64,000 nucleotides of DNA from Apostichopus japonicus (Eukaryota > Echinodermata > Holothuroidea > Aspidochirotida > Stichopodidae): positions 3,925,501 through 3,989,500 of the forward strand of contig NC_092577.1 in assembly GCF_037975245.1 (NCBI RefSeq). Direction: 5' to 3'. Shown in pieces: positions 12,331 through 25,436 of the stretch (the stretch's first letter is position 1; every line of letters starts with the position of its first letter). Below the pieces are notes generated by a model. That model was not told the origin of the DNA, searched no databases, and saw only the letters and a list, made by a program, of their open reading frames with translations. The translations under genes were made by a program, and so were the position numbers.

Positions 12331-12570
12331 AAATCGAATATATGTCAGCAGTAAATCGAATATATGCTGACATTAATCGAATATATGTCAGCATTAAATC
12401 GAATATATGCTGACATTAAATCGAATATAATGTTAGCATCAAACCGATTTTATGAGGGCATAAAATCGATTTTATGTAGACATATAAAACTGCCTCCTGA
12501 TTGGCTCAGAATTAATGTCTGCATAAAATCTAATATATGTCAGCATTAATTCGAATATATGTCGGCATAA
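12190..12570. repeat. 22-base tandem array with an internally inverting core
   Basis: Units of about 22 bases (TCGAATAT, a core, TTAAA) run through 12290-12450 and become diverged to 12570. The 10-base core occurs both as ATGTCAGCAT and as its reverse complement ATGCTGACAT while the flanks keep one orientation. Three shorter units with GGTAAATTGTTGTCGG precede it at 12190-12250. A larger segment with an ATTGG box recurs near 12264 and 12482. Confidence 0.8.
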
Positions 12571-13680
12571 ATTCCCGAATTTTGTCCACTGTGGCCAACC
12601 ATATGCGGGAAGATCACATATACATACATACATACATACACATATTCTCTCGTTTCGTAATTTATATCTTGCTCATTAAGGGTCACTGGCTTTGAACATA
12701 AATCTGTACATTAAACGACTAAGAATCAGGCACCGCGATCACACTAGGGGCCCTCGAGTGAATTTCCCCAAAAGTTGGTTTCCCATCTCAAAAGAGTTAT
12801 CCGGGTTCGTAAATAAGGAGTAAGGACAGTCCATGTCACAAGGATCCGAAAGAGGTATGACCCTCTTAGATTCTTTGTTTCCAAAAGAAGGTTACAAGAT
12901 CAAGAATGGCGACGAAAACCTCTATACATAAATCTTTCATCGCGACATATACCTGGTGAAAGATTTATGATACTTATAGGTTTAATTCTACATTAATGTG
13001 ACATGATCTTTTTCTTCCTTATTAGACAAAAAAAATCACCCAGAATGGTAGCTATCAATCATGTTCTAGGAAGGTAATACTCAGCGTATTTTTATTCTCG
13101 ATTCCTGGATAACATGTTCCTTATTCTAACAATTCTGCAGAATCCTATTTTTCGTCAAAACAATCGACCTCTTGTGGGTGGGTGGGTGCATGTGTGTGTT
13201 AGTTTTCTCTGAGCCCGGATAAAAAGAACACCCCTAATTTAGCATTATTCGGTAGAATCACATTTGTTTACTGAGATAACAACCGGGTTTTTTGTCTTGA
13301 TGTTGTTTGTTTGTTGTTGTTTTTTTGAGACGGGATCAATGGGTACTAAGCGTCCAGATAAGGGTACTATACGAGGACGAGGGGGGGGGGGGGCGTATGG
13401 GGCGACGAGCCACTTCCAGGCAGGTTACAAAAACAATATTTGTCAGCAACAACAAGAATTTTGTTTACAGTGGCGCTTTAAACTATATTCACTATATGTA
13501 ATCTCTTGTTTAGTTTAACTCTTCCAAATCTATACAATAATTAAGTGGAGACTTTCAGAGTACCCAACTTGTAGATTTCATTTGCGGAGGAGGTGGGGTT
13601 AGGTGTTGGGGGTGGTGGAGGTCAGTGTGGCAAATCACGGATGGATGTTGCTGGACCCTCTCCAAAAATTACCACCCTCC

Positions 13681-13785
13681 TTGCATGATTAGAGACCCAT
13701 GAAATAAGCATATTCTGAACATTTCAGTTACATTGCTTCAAGCTTGGCCGATTTATCACACTTTAAAATTCCGCAATTTGTCGCC
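13681..13785 (+). repeat. Dispersed repeat copy A (about 105 bases)
   Basis: Shares the blocks CCATGAAATAAGCATATTCT, TTCAGTT(A/G)CATTGCTTCA and TTCCGCAATTTGTCGCC with copy B at 14371-14475, about 85-90 percent alike by eye, same orientation. Confidence 0.85.
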
Positions 13786-14370
13786 ACCGTTGCATTTTGG
13801 GATTTTCTTGTTTTGTGTGGTCTGACTCCTCAGCAATTAAACATCCTTGTAACTGTCTATAATACAATTGCCTTTAGACTCTATTCCATAATATGGGGGG
13901 GGGGGGGGAGGAGGCTGTAAAAGATTTTGTGGAGTAAAGTCAACTTAAAAGTGCCAACATATTCAAGTTTGGTAGTTTTCGCATAAAACTGGGCTATTTT
14001 TAGCGATAAACTGCTCCTAAACTATTGCTCCAGGATACTTGAGTTTTTCCGAGGGTATTATTGCCAGTCTAAACAACACGAACGATTGATTACAATGCTT
14101 TCATGTAATATATTTGTAAGTTGTGCAGCTCTAAAGCTGTTATTTCATACTGCGATTCAGTATGAGGTATTTGGGTTCAGTATTTTTTTCCTTTCATTAT
14201 TTTGTCTAAGTTCTCATTTTGGTCTGGACTATTCTTTAAACGGTACAGTTTAAGCTATCTCATTGTCTATTATTCACTATAAGTATGATTAAGGGTCATT
14301 CGATCCATATCAAATCACCAAATTTTGGAGCATGTTTTAGTTCGAAATCTTTTAAAAATTCCCAAATTTA

Positions 14371-14475
14371 TTGTATGATTGGAACACCATGAAATAAGCA
14401 TATTCTGAAAATTTCAGTTGCATTGCTTCAAAGTTGGCTTTTTTATCATACTTTGAAATTCCGCAATTTGTCGCC
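14371..14475 (+). repeat. Dispersed repeat copy B (about 105 bases)
   Basis: Partner of 13681-13785, 690 bases downstream. Similarity fades on both sides, so this is either an old segmental duplication or two fragments of one element. Confidence 0.85.
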
Positions 14476-15639
14476 AAACAAATTTTAGGGTTCTAGCTGT
14501 TCTCAATATTAATTTATGAAGTTGTTAAGTTGCTCCGATGTACAAAAGAGGTCATCTTTGACAGCCAATAACTCAAAACGCGTTAAGTTGAAAAAATCAG
14601 ATTATTTTTTCTGGAAGATATATAGAACCACCCTGTTTGAACCAAAAAAAAATTCAGCAGGGGTAGTTTGCATTATTTTGAAATGAAAAAACCTCAAAGT
14701 TTGGGATTTTTTACAAGAAAAACGTTTTTGCTGTTTTAATGTTCCACATGTTTTGAGCCTGGGTAATGTACTTCAATGTCATTCAATACTGTGCAGTTTT
14801 TAATGTCATATAAACAAATACTATTTGCAATGTAGCCTACTTGTCTGCTTCTGGTTTAATACATTTAACAGACTTTACTATAAAATGAATTGCAACTAAT
14901 ACATACATGTACAGTGTGTACAATACATATATGTACTGCAGGGTGTACATGTACAGCGTGTATTAGTGTTAGGTGTAAACATAGTCTTTCTGGCACTCGT
15001 TGTCCTTATCCAAATGGATACCCTCCAAACATGATAGTAGCCCAGCTATTTTCACTATACTATCTATCTCACTATCGGCTTAAATATGTATAATAGTTGA
15101 AAACAGTATTTCGGTTACGCCGATTCTAACGACCGATCAGTCTGTGTGAGTTCACACATACTATGTTGAAATTACATCATACTGCAGCTTCCAGGTAACA
15201 ATATGGAATTTAACTTCGGACGGTCGATATAACGATGATATAAAGTTATAAAGATACACATGATATAACAAGCATGGTAACAGATTATCTCGTTGGGTAG
15301 CATGTGTGGCGAGGGAAGGGGTGTGGAGGGACCTCGTAGCAATGACAGAAAGCACAATGATAGGATAATATTTAACTTCAGGCGCAATTGGCTGGTATTT
15401 ATTTGAGAATTATTGTCAATTACGGATCATCGTCAACCGCGAACTGGTTTAACTGAGCCTTTAGTTGCATTTTGTAAGTTTCGTCCAATTTTTTTTAGCC
15501 CACCAATGTATTTGTGGGGCAAGTGGGGGAAATCTTTGACTGGGAATCCCGGCCCCCTGCTCCTCGGCTGTTCAGTTATGCCACTGCCCAGTAATATATT
15601 CTCTGGCTTAATTTCATTGCAAAGAACCATCGCTTTGAA

Positions 15640-15721
15640 ATGGTGAAGACAATCGTTTTCGCACTTTTTCTCTTTTTCTCTCTCGGTTTTAAAGCGTTTT
15701 CCCTTTGTGACAGCGTATCAA
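15640..15721 (+). CDS. Candidate first exon encoding a signal peptide
   Basis: ATG in good context (GAAATGG) opens MVKTIVFALFLFFSLGFKAF followed by SLCDSVS, a textbook secretion signal with a Lys, a 13-residue hydrophobic core and a small residue before the likely cut. The frame meets a consensus donor (TCAAGTAAGG) leaving one base. No continuing exon was found nearby. It could be the missing 5' exon of the CUB gene 29 kb downstream, but that gene's first visible exon begins in phase 0, so at least one more exon would be needed. It may also be chance. Confidence 0.28.
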
Positions 15722-15840
15722 GTAAGGAACACATGTGTCCTTTTCAGAATTATTTGCCCACACAGCTCTTTTCGGGCTCGAAGATAGATTCCATTATTTA
15801 TTTACAAGACCACCATGTTAATATGGTAGCCATTTGTTAA

Positions 15841-17604
15841 TTCCACTCAGTATATGTAAACTGATATGGCACATTAAATTATAAAGAGTTGAGGCTTTGA
15901 TATTTTCGTCGCGCAGCGTAGTTATACAGGGTTTATGGTATATTTAATATCTCCATACTCCATTTATAGTCATCCTAGCCCGTACTGTCATAGCAACAGA
16001 TTGTCAGGATAAACTGTGTATAATTATCCGTCCGCCACAGCTGTGTCCCATAAGCGAACTCATTTCTGTAAAGATATCCCGACTCTATATCGTTGAAAAG
16101 GTTTAAAAAGAGAGACTCGGTTCATTGGGGGTCCTTTAAGTATTGTTATGTTGATAGATCGCAGACAGTAACTTGTTAATATATAGGCTATACATCTGGT
16201 ATTCATCACGTCAATGAAAAGGAAGGAAAATATGAGGCGTCTCCACAAAATCTGTTGTTATTGTGCTTTGTAGTATAACAACATTATCATAGCAACGAAA
16301 ACCACATACCATGGAAACATGCATAACGTATGGATCAGAAGAATATGAACACAACACTGGGTTATGTACTGATATTAAGCCTAGATACATACAGTGTAAT
16401 GTTAAACATCTATACAAGGCGCGTAATGACTTCAATTCGCGCTTACTGATGTTTAATTATACGGCCAAAGCTACCGCCGCAGCCGAAACTGTCGATAACG
16501 TTTATACGTCCTCATCAGGGCAGCTATGATTGGGGGGGGGGGGGGTGCATTGGAAGCAATTCAAACTTGGTCTAAGAATTAAACAACATGTTTTATGAAA
16601 CGTCTTGTGCCTAATGCTAAAATAACTTGGAAAAAAGGCGGTTTTATAGAGACTAAATATACTTGTCAACGGACTTAGTAGGCCTTCGACTGTCTCCAAG
16701 ACTTTTCAAATTCCATGAGAATTAAGTCGAGCCTGGAGGTGATCCCCGGGGCCTTTAAAAGTCATCATTAACAGTCCAAAGCGAACGGCCTGACAGTGGT
16801 ACGCTAAACCCATAGCCTACTTTGAAAGGACACGGCTAATTAAAGGTCCATATTGCGTTTATCTGGAATGTTTAGCATTCCATTGTCACTTACATTCATT
16901 TGCATATCAGCAACTTGCGAAAATGAATTGCTTGATGAAATAGAGATTACTGTGATAGTATTTTACCTAGGCGAACCCTAGTTAACGAGTACTTGACCTA
17001 TTCGAAATATTGACAATATTGTTGGCCCAAACAATTATGCATGCACATGCACCACTGCTTTTTTATTCATATTTTAAAATCACCAATCAAATCATCTCTA
17101 TCACGTGACGTCAGACAATGACAAACCGCCTGTTTAGCTCATTTTATACGTACATTGATGTACTTCTAGGCCTTTACTACTAAATGTAACTGAGCCATGC
17201 GTTTAAGTCATTTCCTTTATAACGATAACTGCCAATCAAATCCTCCAAAAGACGAAAAATAAGCTCTTAATAAACGTACAAAGATATTTATTACGCGCAC
17301 TGAAGCTTTCGTTAACACGAACAAGCTAGCTAGCCCAACGTGAGCAAATCATAGGTATATTACAACACCACCATTGGAACTTTAAGCCTACAAAACCGTG
17401 CAAGAAAAACATGGAATCTTCTAACGAACGATTTAAAGAGTATAAGGTCAATCACATCCTTTAAGAAGTGGTTATGTAAGGAAATATTAGCTTCTTACTG
17501 ACTACTACCAAATTATGCATGTATGTAATTTCTATATATATAATGAACATTTAATTTATATATATATTTATGTATATGTGTTTATATATATATTTTTTTT
17601 CTTT
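15841..17604. other. Intergenic stretch without recognised gene
   Basis: AT-rich sequence with a G run at about 16532-16544 and TATA-rich sequence near 17530-17590. Short frames such as 16311-16529 have no domain or splice borders. Confidence 0.5.
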
Positions 17605-17701
17605 CTTCAGGGAGTCTTCCACATTGTTAAGCTTTTAAGCTTTATGGAAGACTTCCCTCCACTTTGTACTTATGTGGAAAAACAAATAAATAAATAAATA
17701 A
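17605..17701 (+). mobile_element. 3' end of a non-LTR retrotransposon (hairpin plus AATAAA tail)
   Basis: GGGAGTCTTCC pairs with GGAAGACTTCCC to form a hairpin with an inner AAGCTTTTAAGCTT stem. A TTTGTAC-like block and an (AAAT)n tail (AAATAAATAAATAAATA) follow. A sister copy with the same plan lies at 48410-48503. CR1/L2-type LINEs often end this way; the exact family was not identified. Confidence 0.65.
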
Positions 17702-17978
17702 TATTATTTGCAGCCTGTATGTACTTTAACGTTAGTTGGTAACCGAATCAATCATGGCAAATACAAGACGTATAAATAAAAAAAATAACACACTAGTTTA
17801 ACGCTACAGTCCTATATAAGGCATTAGGCCTTCGATATAATCTACGGTATGTTCCAAAATATTCGTCACGTTTTCAAAATGTCAATTTAAAGTGTTGTTC
17901 AAATTGACCAATCAGTGTGTGGGTATTGTCTGTCACGTTATAGCATCGTCAGTCATTGCTGACTTTCAGGTTGAATTT

Positions 17979-20134
17979 TATGGAACGCCAAAAGGGCAAT
18001 GTATTTTGTTGTCTCCTTTGATGTTGTCTCCTTCGATGCTGTTGTCTAATTTAATGTTGTTGTTTACTTTTATGTTGTCTCATTTGATGTTGTTGTCTCC
18101 TTTGATGTTGTCTACTTTTATGCCGTTGTTTCATTTGATGCCGTTGTCTCATTTAATGCCGTTGTCTACTTCAATGTTGTTGTCTCCTCTGATGCAGTTG
18201 CCTCCTTTCATGCCGTTGTCTACTTTAATGTTGTTGTCTACTTTAATGTTGTTGTCTCCTTTAATGCCGTTGTCTACTTCAATGTTGTTGTCTCCTTTAA
18301 TGTTGTTGTCTACTTTAATGCCGTTGTCTACTTCAATGTTGTTGTCTCGTTTAATGTTGTTGCCTACTTTAATGTTGTTGTCTACTTCAATGGTGTTGTC
18401 TCCTCTGATGCCGTTGCCTCCTTTAATGCCGTGGTCTACTTTAATGTTGTTGTCTCCTTTAATGCCGTTGTCTACTTCAATGTTGTTGTCTCCTTCGATG
18501 CCGTTGTCTACTTTGATGTTGTTGTCTCATTTGATGCCGTTCTCTAATATGTTGTTTACTTTTAGCGCTATTGTAAAATGGCGGGAATCTAAATGTTCGT
18601 TGAGGTCTAGCTGGTCCCTGGATACAACGTGTACGTAATGCGTACGGTGCAGTGGTGCGCTGCACGACCGGTTACTAGACTGTAATAGACTGATGTGAGT
18701 GATGTAAATGTACGTAGTAAAGTCACGCTATTCGCATATGCCGAGAATACATGTAGGGCCTAGGCCTACTGCGTTTTCTTATTGTCGTGCTTCACCTGTA
18801 CTGCCGTTATTTAGGTTCTCACAACAGCTCAAAAGTATGGAAGGAATTCTATCCAGACTGGAGTATAATCAACTGGTGATCGACATTTTGCGTGTCTATT
18901 CTGGCTTCTGAGCATAAACGTACTTGATTGTGCCGTCACATTTATGTGCACGTACATACTGATCAATCCATATATGCGCGCTATATTACGTACTTTGACG
19001 TCATACCATACTGCTTTTGGTGAACAGCGCCGTCAGCATCAAAGTAGACAACGGCATCAAATGAGACAACGGCATCAAAGTAGACAACAACGTTAAAGGA
19101 GGCAACGGCATCAGAGGAGAACACAACACTGAAGTAGACAACAACAGCATTAAATGAGGCAACGGCATCAGAGGAGAAAACAACATTGAAGTAGACAACA
19201 ACAGCATTAAATGAGGCAACGGCATCAGAGGAGAAAACAACATTGAAGTAGACAACAACAGCATTAAATGAGGCAACGGCATCAGAGGAGAAAACAACAT
19301 TGAAGTAGACAACAACAGCATTAAATGAGGCAACGGCATCAGAGGAGAAAACAACATTGAAGTAGACAACAACAGCATTAAATGAGGCAACGGCATCAGA
19401 GGAGAAAACAACATTGAAGTAGACAACAACAGCATTAAATGAGGCAACGGCATCAGAGGAGAAAACAACATTGAAGTAGACAACAACAGCATTAAATGAG
19501 GCAACGGCATCAAGGGAGACAACGGCATCAAGGGAGAAAACAACATTAAAGGAGACAACGTCATTAAGGGAGACAACAACATTGAAGTAGACAACAACAT
19601 TAAAGTAGACAATGGCATTAAAGTAGACAACGGCATTAAAGGAGGCAACGGCATTAAAGGAGACAACAACATTAAAGGAGACAACGTCATTAAGGGAGAC
19701 AACAACATTGAAGTAGACAACAACATTAAAGTAGACAATGGCATTAAAGGAGGCAACGGCATCAAGTGAGACAACAACATTAAAGGAGACAACGTCATTA
19801 AGGGAGACAACAACATTGAAGTAGACAACAACATTAAAGTAGACAATGGCATTAAAGGAGGCAACGGCATCAAAGGAGACAACAACATGGAAGTAGACAA
19901 CGGCATAAAAGTAGACAACAACATCAAAGAAAACAACAACATCAAATGAGACAACATAAAAGTAAACAACAACATTAAATTAGACAACAGCATCGAAGGA
20001 GACAACATCAAAGGAGACAACAACATTAAATGAGACAACATAAAAGTAAACAACAACATTAAATTAGACAACAGCATCGAAGGAGACAACATCAAAGGAG
20101 ACAACAAAATACATTGCCCTTTTGGCGTTCCATA
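17979..20134. mobile_element. Foldback (TU-like) transposon with long tandem-repeat inverted arms
   Basis: Both ends read inward as TATGGAACGCCAAAAGGG, then CAATGTATTTTGTTGTC. GAATTT directly repeats outside both ends (17973-17978 and 20135-20140) as a probable target duplication. The left arm (to about 18553) is built of 15-18 base units such as TTGTCTACTTTAATGCCG. The right arm (from about 19022) is the same in reverse and twice as long. A middle of about 470 bases is unlike either arm. Inside the right arm a 57-base higher-order unit repeats about seven times almost unchanged (about 19097-19500). The long Leu/Ser/Met frames in the arms exist only because the units are multiples of three without stops. 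No transposase is present. Sea-urchin TU elements have this plan. Confidence 0.85.
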
Positions 20135-23100
20135 GAATTTACCGTATTATTCATGCCTTTAGTCGTGATTTCTTTCAGTGTTTATTATTGTCAATTTTGT
20201 ACAGTCAAGTTTCATTTCTTTACTTTAAAGGTTTAAGTTCTAATTGGAAAGCCAGTAAGTTTTGCTATTGTGGTAAAGTGACATTTTGCATGTTTGGCTC
20301 TCCCCCCGCCCCTCTTTGTTCTTTCATCTTCTTTGTCATTTAAGGGTCATTTTCTTAGTGTTTGGAGTATATAGTACTTGATTAAGTTGTAAAGACAATA
20401 CATTGGGTACTGCTGCTAGATCTTGCTTCAAAGTCAGAGTCTTACATATATTGTTACATAAGTGAAGCAGCCAGTTGCCAGCTGGGGCCATGCTGTTTGT
20501 TCACTGCTGACCAAGATCTTAAAGGTAATCAGTATAGGCCCCAAATTATAGCACGCTATAATTGCTAGAAGTTTTCAAAAAGTACTTTCCTGGAGGTCTT
20601 AACTCTCCAAATTGTTCTCAGACAATTTTAAGGAACACACAAGATGACTGAATGTCCCAGTGAGGAAGTCAGAACAGTTTAAGAATTTTGACCAAAGGTG
20701 ACCATATTAGAATATCTAGCATATTTGGGGCGAATACAGTATACCTTTAAGCATAGAGCAGGATCCATGATATCAAGCTATGCTTTATATATTCACGCAT
20801 CATATACGTATAGACAATACTCTGTGTGAAAATAAGCATGCAGTATATATTTAGATGCACAAACATTTATGATATAAAGTTAGAACTATATGTTATCATT
20901 GCTGAATACTTGGGGATTCTTCGGACCGACAAAAGATTAGCCGCGGCTATGACAGGAATGCCGGGGGTGCAGGTCACACGATATTGTGATTGAAACAATA
21001 TAAATTTACAAGTTCTAAATAAAGGTTAAGATATTGTTTATTAAGGAGTAGGATTGACGTTTCGAAAGCTTGACTACATAAACAATGACAATCCCTTTTC
21101 CTGGTACGTCAATCGTGTTAAGAAGAGCTGTGATATTCAGTCAATTATGGAACCCAGTAGGCCTACGTTAAAGACTGTGACACTGTTCATCGCAAAAGGT
21201 GACGAAGATTTATTCTTAGGATTATTGTCTGTTCATCCGTAAACATTATTGCCCTAACAACCCGATATGTTGTATCGTACACACGTGGGAGCGTGTACTG
21301 TTGTAAGCTGACAATTCAGTCATCTGGTCATAGTGGTGAATTGATGTATTACAAGTATATAACTGTGAAGCTATCAGCAATCTAGTTAGACTTGAACTAC
21401 GCTGTTCACAGTGTATACGATATAAAGGTTTCCAAGTTCAACTCAGAAAGGCTATAACAAAGCAGTGCACCTTTTACCCTCGACGTCACAAGGAAGTTAA
21501 CCAATGACAGACGCTGATATTCTTAGGGCTAAGGCGGTACGTTACTACAAATCAATTACAGCGTAAAAGTTTGCTTACAATATTTTACCTCTACTCTTAT
21601 ACTAGGAAATATTTGACTTGGTCCGGATGACATTCTGAAGTCAAGAGACTTTGAGGCATATGATACGGTAGGGATACTATATTGCCTAACAGAGAAGGCT
21701 ATGTAATATAGGGCATAGCACTTTGCTTAGCCTCACACTCTTAGCAAATTCGTAAGAGCATACGAAGCGAATTCGATTAGCTCCTAGTGCGTGCAACCAA
21801 AAATAACGTACTGGTGCTAGAAGAGTGGAGAAGTTTGCCGGAAAGATTTCGTTATCGTAAATTTGTTACCTCCATTGGAATCTCATTCTCGCATTTCTAT
21901 CTTCTCTCATTCTCTTTCTGGTGATTGCTCTTATAGGATACAAGTGCTAACGACGACAGTATATTACATGGCATGTTGTCCAGTCGTCAGATGAACTTGT
22001 CACTTGGAAAGTTTTCAGAGACGTGAAAGCGAATTATTATGCCTCGGTGGGATTAATTGTCTTTATTGGTTCGTCAACCTCAGAATTCTCCAAGGATTTG
22101 TAAGCTCGTAAAGGATTTTTAATAAATAAAAAATAAAAAAACGCGTGGTTTCTTTAACAAGACTCAGTTGGAAAATTAGTTGAGTGGGTAAAAGAAACGC
22201 TTCGCATGTTACGTACGTGGGCATGGAAACTACACCCCCAAGCAACCTGTGATGAAATTCAACTTTTAAATTAAAATAAGCAAAAAACATTTCAGACAGG
22301 AATACTGTTTTTTCTGTACTAGTACGGATCTCACTGGATATTTTAGCAGTATTTATTGGATGTGGCTTGCAGCATAAACCCTTGTTTGAATGATGGGGTA
22401 CTCGAGAGTCTTAAACCGGGTGTGCCTGGGGACATTATTTTTATGTTTGTTTTACAGTTTTGGTGTGACGTCATCGCCCGCTTTGTCAAAGGTAAGATTG
22501 AGTTACGATCATTCTTTTTTACATAAAATTTCGCTTTCTTCAACTTAGCCGTTTGGCATTTACTCACAGTTGTGTACATCTGTATAATTTTTTTTGTGAT
22601 GGCTAGTTATTCTTAATATCTGTTAGTGAAGATCACATGAACAATGCATTTTTTTTTTTTAAAGTTTAATGTCGCATGATCAAGAAAGTTTGTTAACGAT
22701 CTTCGGTCTTTGAATTTGTTTATGTCTTTTGTTTTGTTTTGTTATGTTTACTTGTTTTTCATTTGGCATATATAGTGGTTGCACACACTTAATGCTAATA
22801 CAAAACTGCAAATATCAATAAATAAATATAATATACAAATATGAGACGCCGAATTTTCGATAGGTTGATTGAGTCTTTAGTCAGAAATAATTCAGTGATT
22901 TATCAGGATTTACCAACACAGGTTTGTATACGGGTGTTCAGTGGTAATGAATACGGTGTAACCTCATCAACATGCAACTCATTAATCTATAAGTTTTTGG
23001 CGGGCCATGGCCGGCTCCCACCCCCTTTATCCCGTTGCCAGGCCTCGAAAAATTTAACAAAAGAAGAATTATTCTTAACATTGTGCCTTAGAAGCGGACC

Positions 23101-23370
23101 TATTCGGAGAAAACACGAATTATGACGTGCTAGAGCAGTTTGCATATATTATTAGCAACAACATCACTGAATATTCATAACCCGTACTCATTTGTGATGC
23201 ATATTGTCTTACTTCATCATAGATAAACGATATTATTTTGTTTAAAGATTGATCACAAAACTTATTGTAAAAGACTCGCCCTATAACGAGAAGCCAAACG
23301 CAAAACTCATGTTAAAAGGGAAAGGGGTGTGGGGGGGGGGCGTACGAGTATGTTGCAAGTATTTGAGATT
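20135..23370. other. Intergenic stretch without recognised gene
   Basis: Mostly unique-looking AT-rich DNA. It contains T-rich tracts near 22650 and short frames without domains (for example 22841-23125). Nothing else is supported. Confidence 0.5.
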
Positions 23371-23640
23371 TTGTGATAGGCTCAGATGCAATTTGGTGCA
23401 ATATAGCACACTTCAACACCGACTCCATTTTGTAAACTTAATTTTGTATTTTCAACAGGCCTTAGATGCAATTTGGTGCTCCAAATGAGATTTTTCTTCA
23501 TTTGGAAATGAAAAAGGGGTTTTCTGACTTGCGAAGCGGGGGGGGGGGGCGGAATGATACTTCCGCCCCTCCACATTTTTCACTGGGGGGGCTGGCGCCC
23601 CGCCCCCCCCAGCCCCCGGTTCCTACGCCCTTGATGGAAA
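23370..23640 (-). mobile_element. Partial hAT-like element, inverted relative of the copy at 25557
   Basis: Its right end GGTTCCTACGCCCTTG is the reverse complement of the left end at 25557. The interior matches in inverse order (TTCCGCCCC, TTGCGAAGCGGGG, GATGCAATTTGGTGC, GTGCTATATTGCACC in reverse). The other end is missing before 23370, so the copy looks truncated or rearranged. Confidence 0.7.
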
Positions 23641-23730
23641 GGGTCACAAGTTTAAGAAAACGTATAACTCTGTCATATAGCTTTGAAGTAAAGTAAGATC
23701 ATGAAAATATTCGTGTACATTAGAGACATT

Positions 23731-24522
23731 CATGGGCGGCGATCCTGGGGGGGGAAGGGGGGATATATCCCCCCATGAAAATGGGTGGAGGGGATGTAAT
23801 ACACCATATCCCCCCCACTAAATGCCAGGGATAAGAATTTTTTCATGCCTACATTTATGCATCATCGTGAATGTACGGCTCTTTTTAGCTTCATTTCTCG
23901 CCTACCATAAACGCAGTGCGATCATTTCAAATAAACCGTCTTTATAAAGCAAGAATAGTTGACTGTAGGCTTCATTGGCCCTATAACAACAAAATGTATT
24001 ATTGCGCCCACGGTATTGATATAGTACATATATGCACCCTCATAGTATTCATATAGGCCGTATAGTAGGCCTACACACGTACATGTTCCCTCGTTTCACC
24101 TGGATGCCCTAGCAATCGGTACCTAGTAATGTAACTATGTGAAATTGTGTATTGCATGTGTATAGGCCTCTAATAGCCTGCATGAGGCCATTTTCTTCAT
24201 CGAATAATATAAAAGAGCTCTCGAACATTCTAACGTAGCGCCTGAAACAAGATTGACAGGGGCAATTTTCCCAAAATAACAACCGAAATTTAAAAAAAAG
24301 TATTTTGGATCCTGATTATGAGATATTTCGGACATGATATCCCTATGTAAAGTTGGGTATATGCCGCTTGGAAACCTCGGGAAGTGCCGTTTCCGGCCAT
24401 CTAGAGGGTTTGTAAATCCCAAAATTTTCTTGTACGCTTCGCGCCAACTCATGGTGGCGCTACGCTTAGATAGTCAACCAGGTCATATCCCCCCCACTCG
24501 GAAGTACGGATCGCCGCCCATG
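23731..24522. mobile_element. hAT-type non-autonomous transposon, 792 bases, intact ends
   Basis: Perfect 15-base terminal inverted repeats CATGGGCGGCGATCC are flanked by a perfect 8-base direct repeat GAGACATT (23723-23730 and 24523-24530). An 8 bp duplication and CA...TG ends are the hAT hallmark. No transposase frame is present. A module at about 24370-24476 is shared with the elements at 47664 and 53415. Confidence 0.92.
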
Positions 24523-24638
24523 GAGACATTTATTAACTTTGTTTAGGGATAAATTTATAAGAATGTTGTTAATGGTGTAGTGTACAGATTGCAAATTATT
24601 ACCAGTCTTGTTCAATTCAATGTCATATTTTGGGACCG

Positions 24639-24650
24639 TTTTGGCGTTCC
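24639..24650 (-). repeat. Isolated foldback-end motif GGAACGCCAAAA
   Basis: Exact 12-base match to the terminal motif of the element at 17979-20134, here reading on the minus strand. Sequence on either side is not clearly tandem-repetitive, so it may be the remnant or solo end of a related element. Confidence 0.5.
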
Positions 24651-25436
24651 GTGAACTGGAATGTCATACTGGTGATCGAAATCGAATCAATCAATTTTCT
24701 ACTTTTATCATTGTCACGCATTGTATAACTGAATACTTGTACATTTAATTGCATGCATGACCCCAAATGAACTTGGGTATATAACGTAGAGTTGTTTGAT
24801 ATTTTGTGAAAGATTTAGTTTTTTCTCCAAGAAAAAGAAAAGAACGAAAGAAGCACATTTTAAATACATAATGTAGGTCACGTGATGTCGGCTGTCTGGG
24901 AATGTCATACAGGATGTATATCCGATTAAAATATGAAGGCATATTATGGCCCTTCCATATTTGAATGTAAACTTTCCAACTTATAAATTTCTGTCCTTTT
25001 GCCTTGCCATAGTAAATTGCAATTCATGTGAACTGTAAAATAGTCAAATATATATGACCGTAATGACCCTTTAAATAATTTATGTTCATTTATTGAAGTG
25101 ACTGGACTATAAAGTTTAATACCCATACCATTAGGTATTTGTTCCTTAGATGAGACCGTCAAAAAACTCAATGCGGAAACATGTAGACATTTATGTCCTC
25201 AAATGACATGTTTACAATGTCTATAGTACACATTTGTAAATGTGATCTTTTGGCATTCTGTCGTTTACTGATGTGAAATTTGAAGAGAATTTTTGGTTGA
25301 GTTGTTTAGAATCTGTATAACAATGGGGTAACATTAAACATTAAGGCATGCATTGGGTAGTGACGTCACCATCACTTTAAAGCCTTGAAGGAGCATTCCA
25401 GAGATTTATGCACATTTTAAAGGTTAGTATCTTTGC

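Larger units (their letters stand above)
12600..15639. other. Intergenic repeats and G-rich tracts
   Basis: No gene recognised. It contains a long G run near 13381, another near 13897, a dispersed repeat pair (listed separately), and TACATA/TACATG-rich sequence near 14900. Near 15530-15590 is a GC-rich stretch ending GTTATGCCACTG, which resembles the end of a hAT element whose partner end was not found. Confidence 0.5.

Noticed and set aside
17892-18638. 248-codon Leu/Ser/Met-rich frame, and its 368-codon counterpart on the minus strand at 19001-20107
   Set aside because: Produced by 15-18 base repeat units of the foldback arms; multiples of three without stops stay open automatically.
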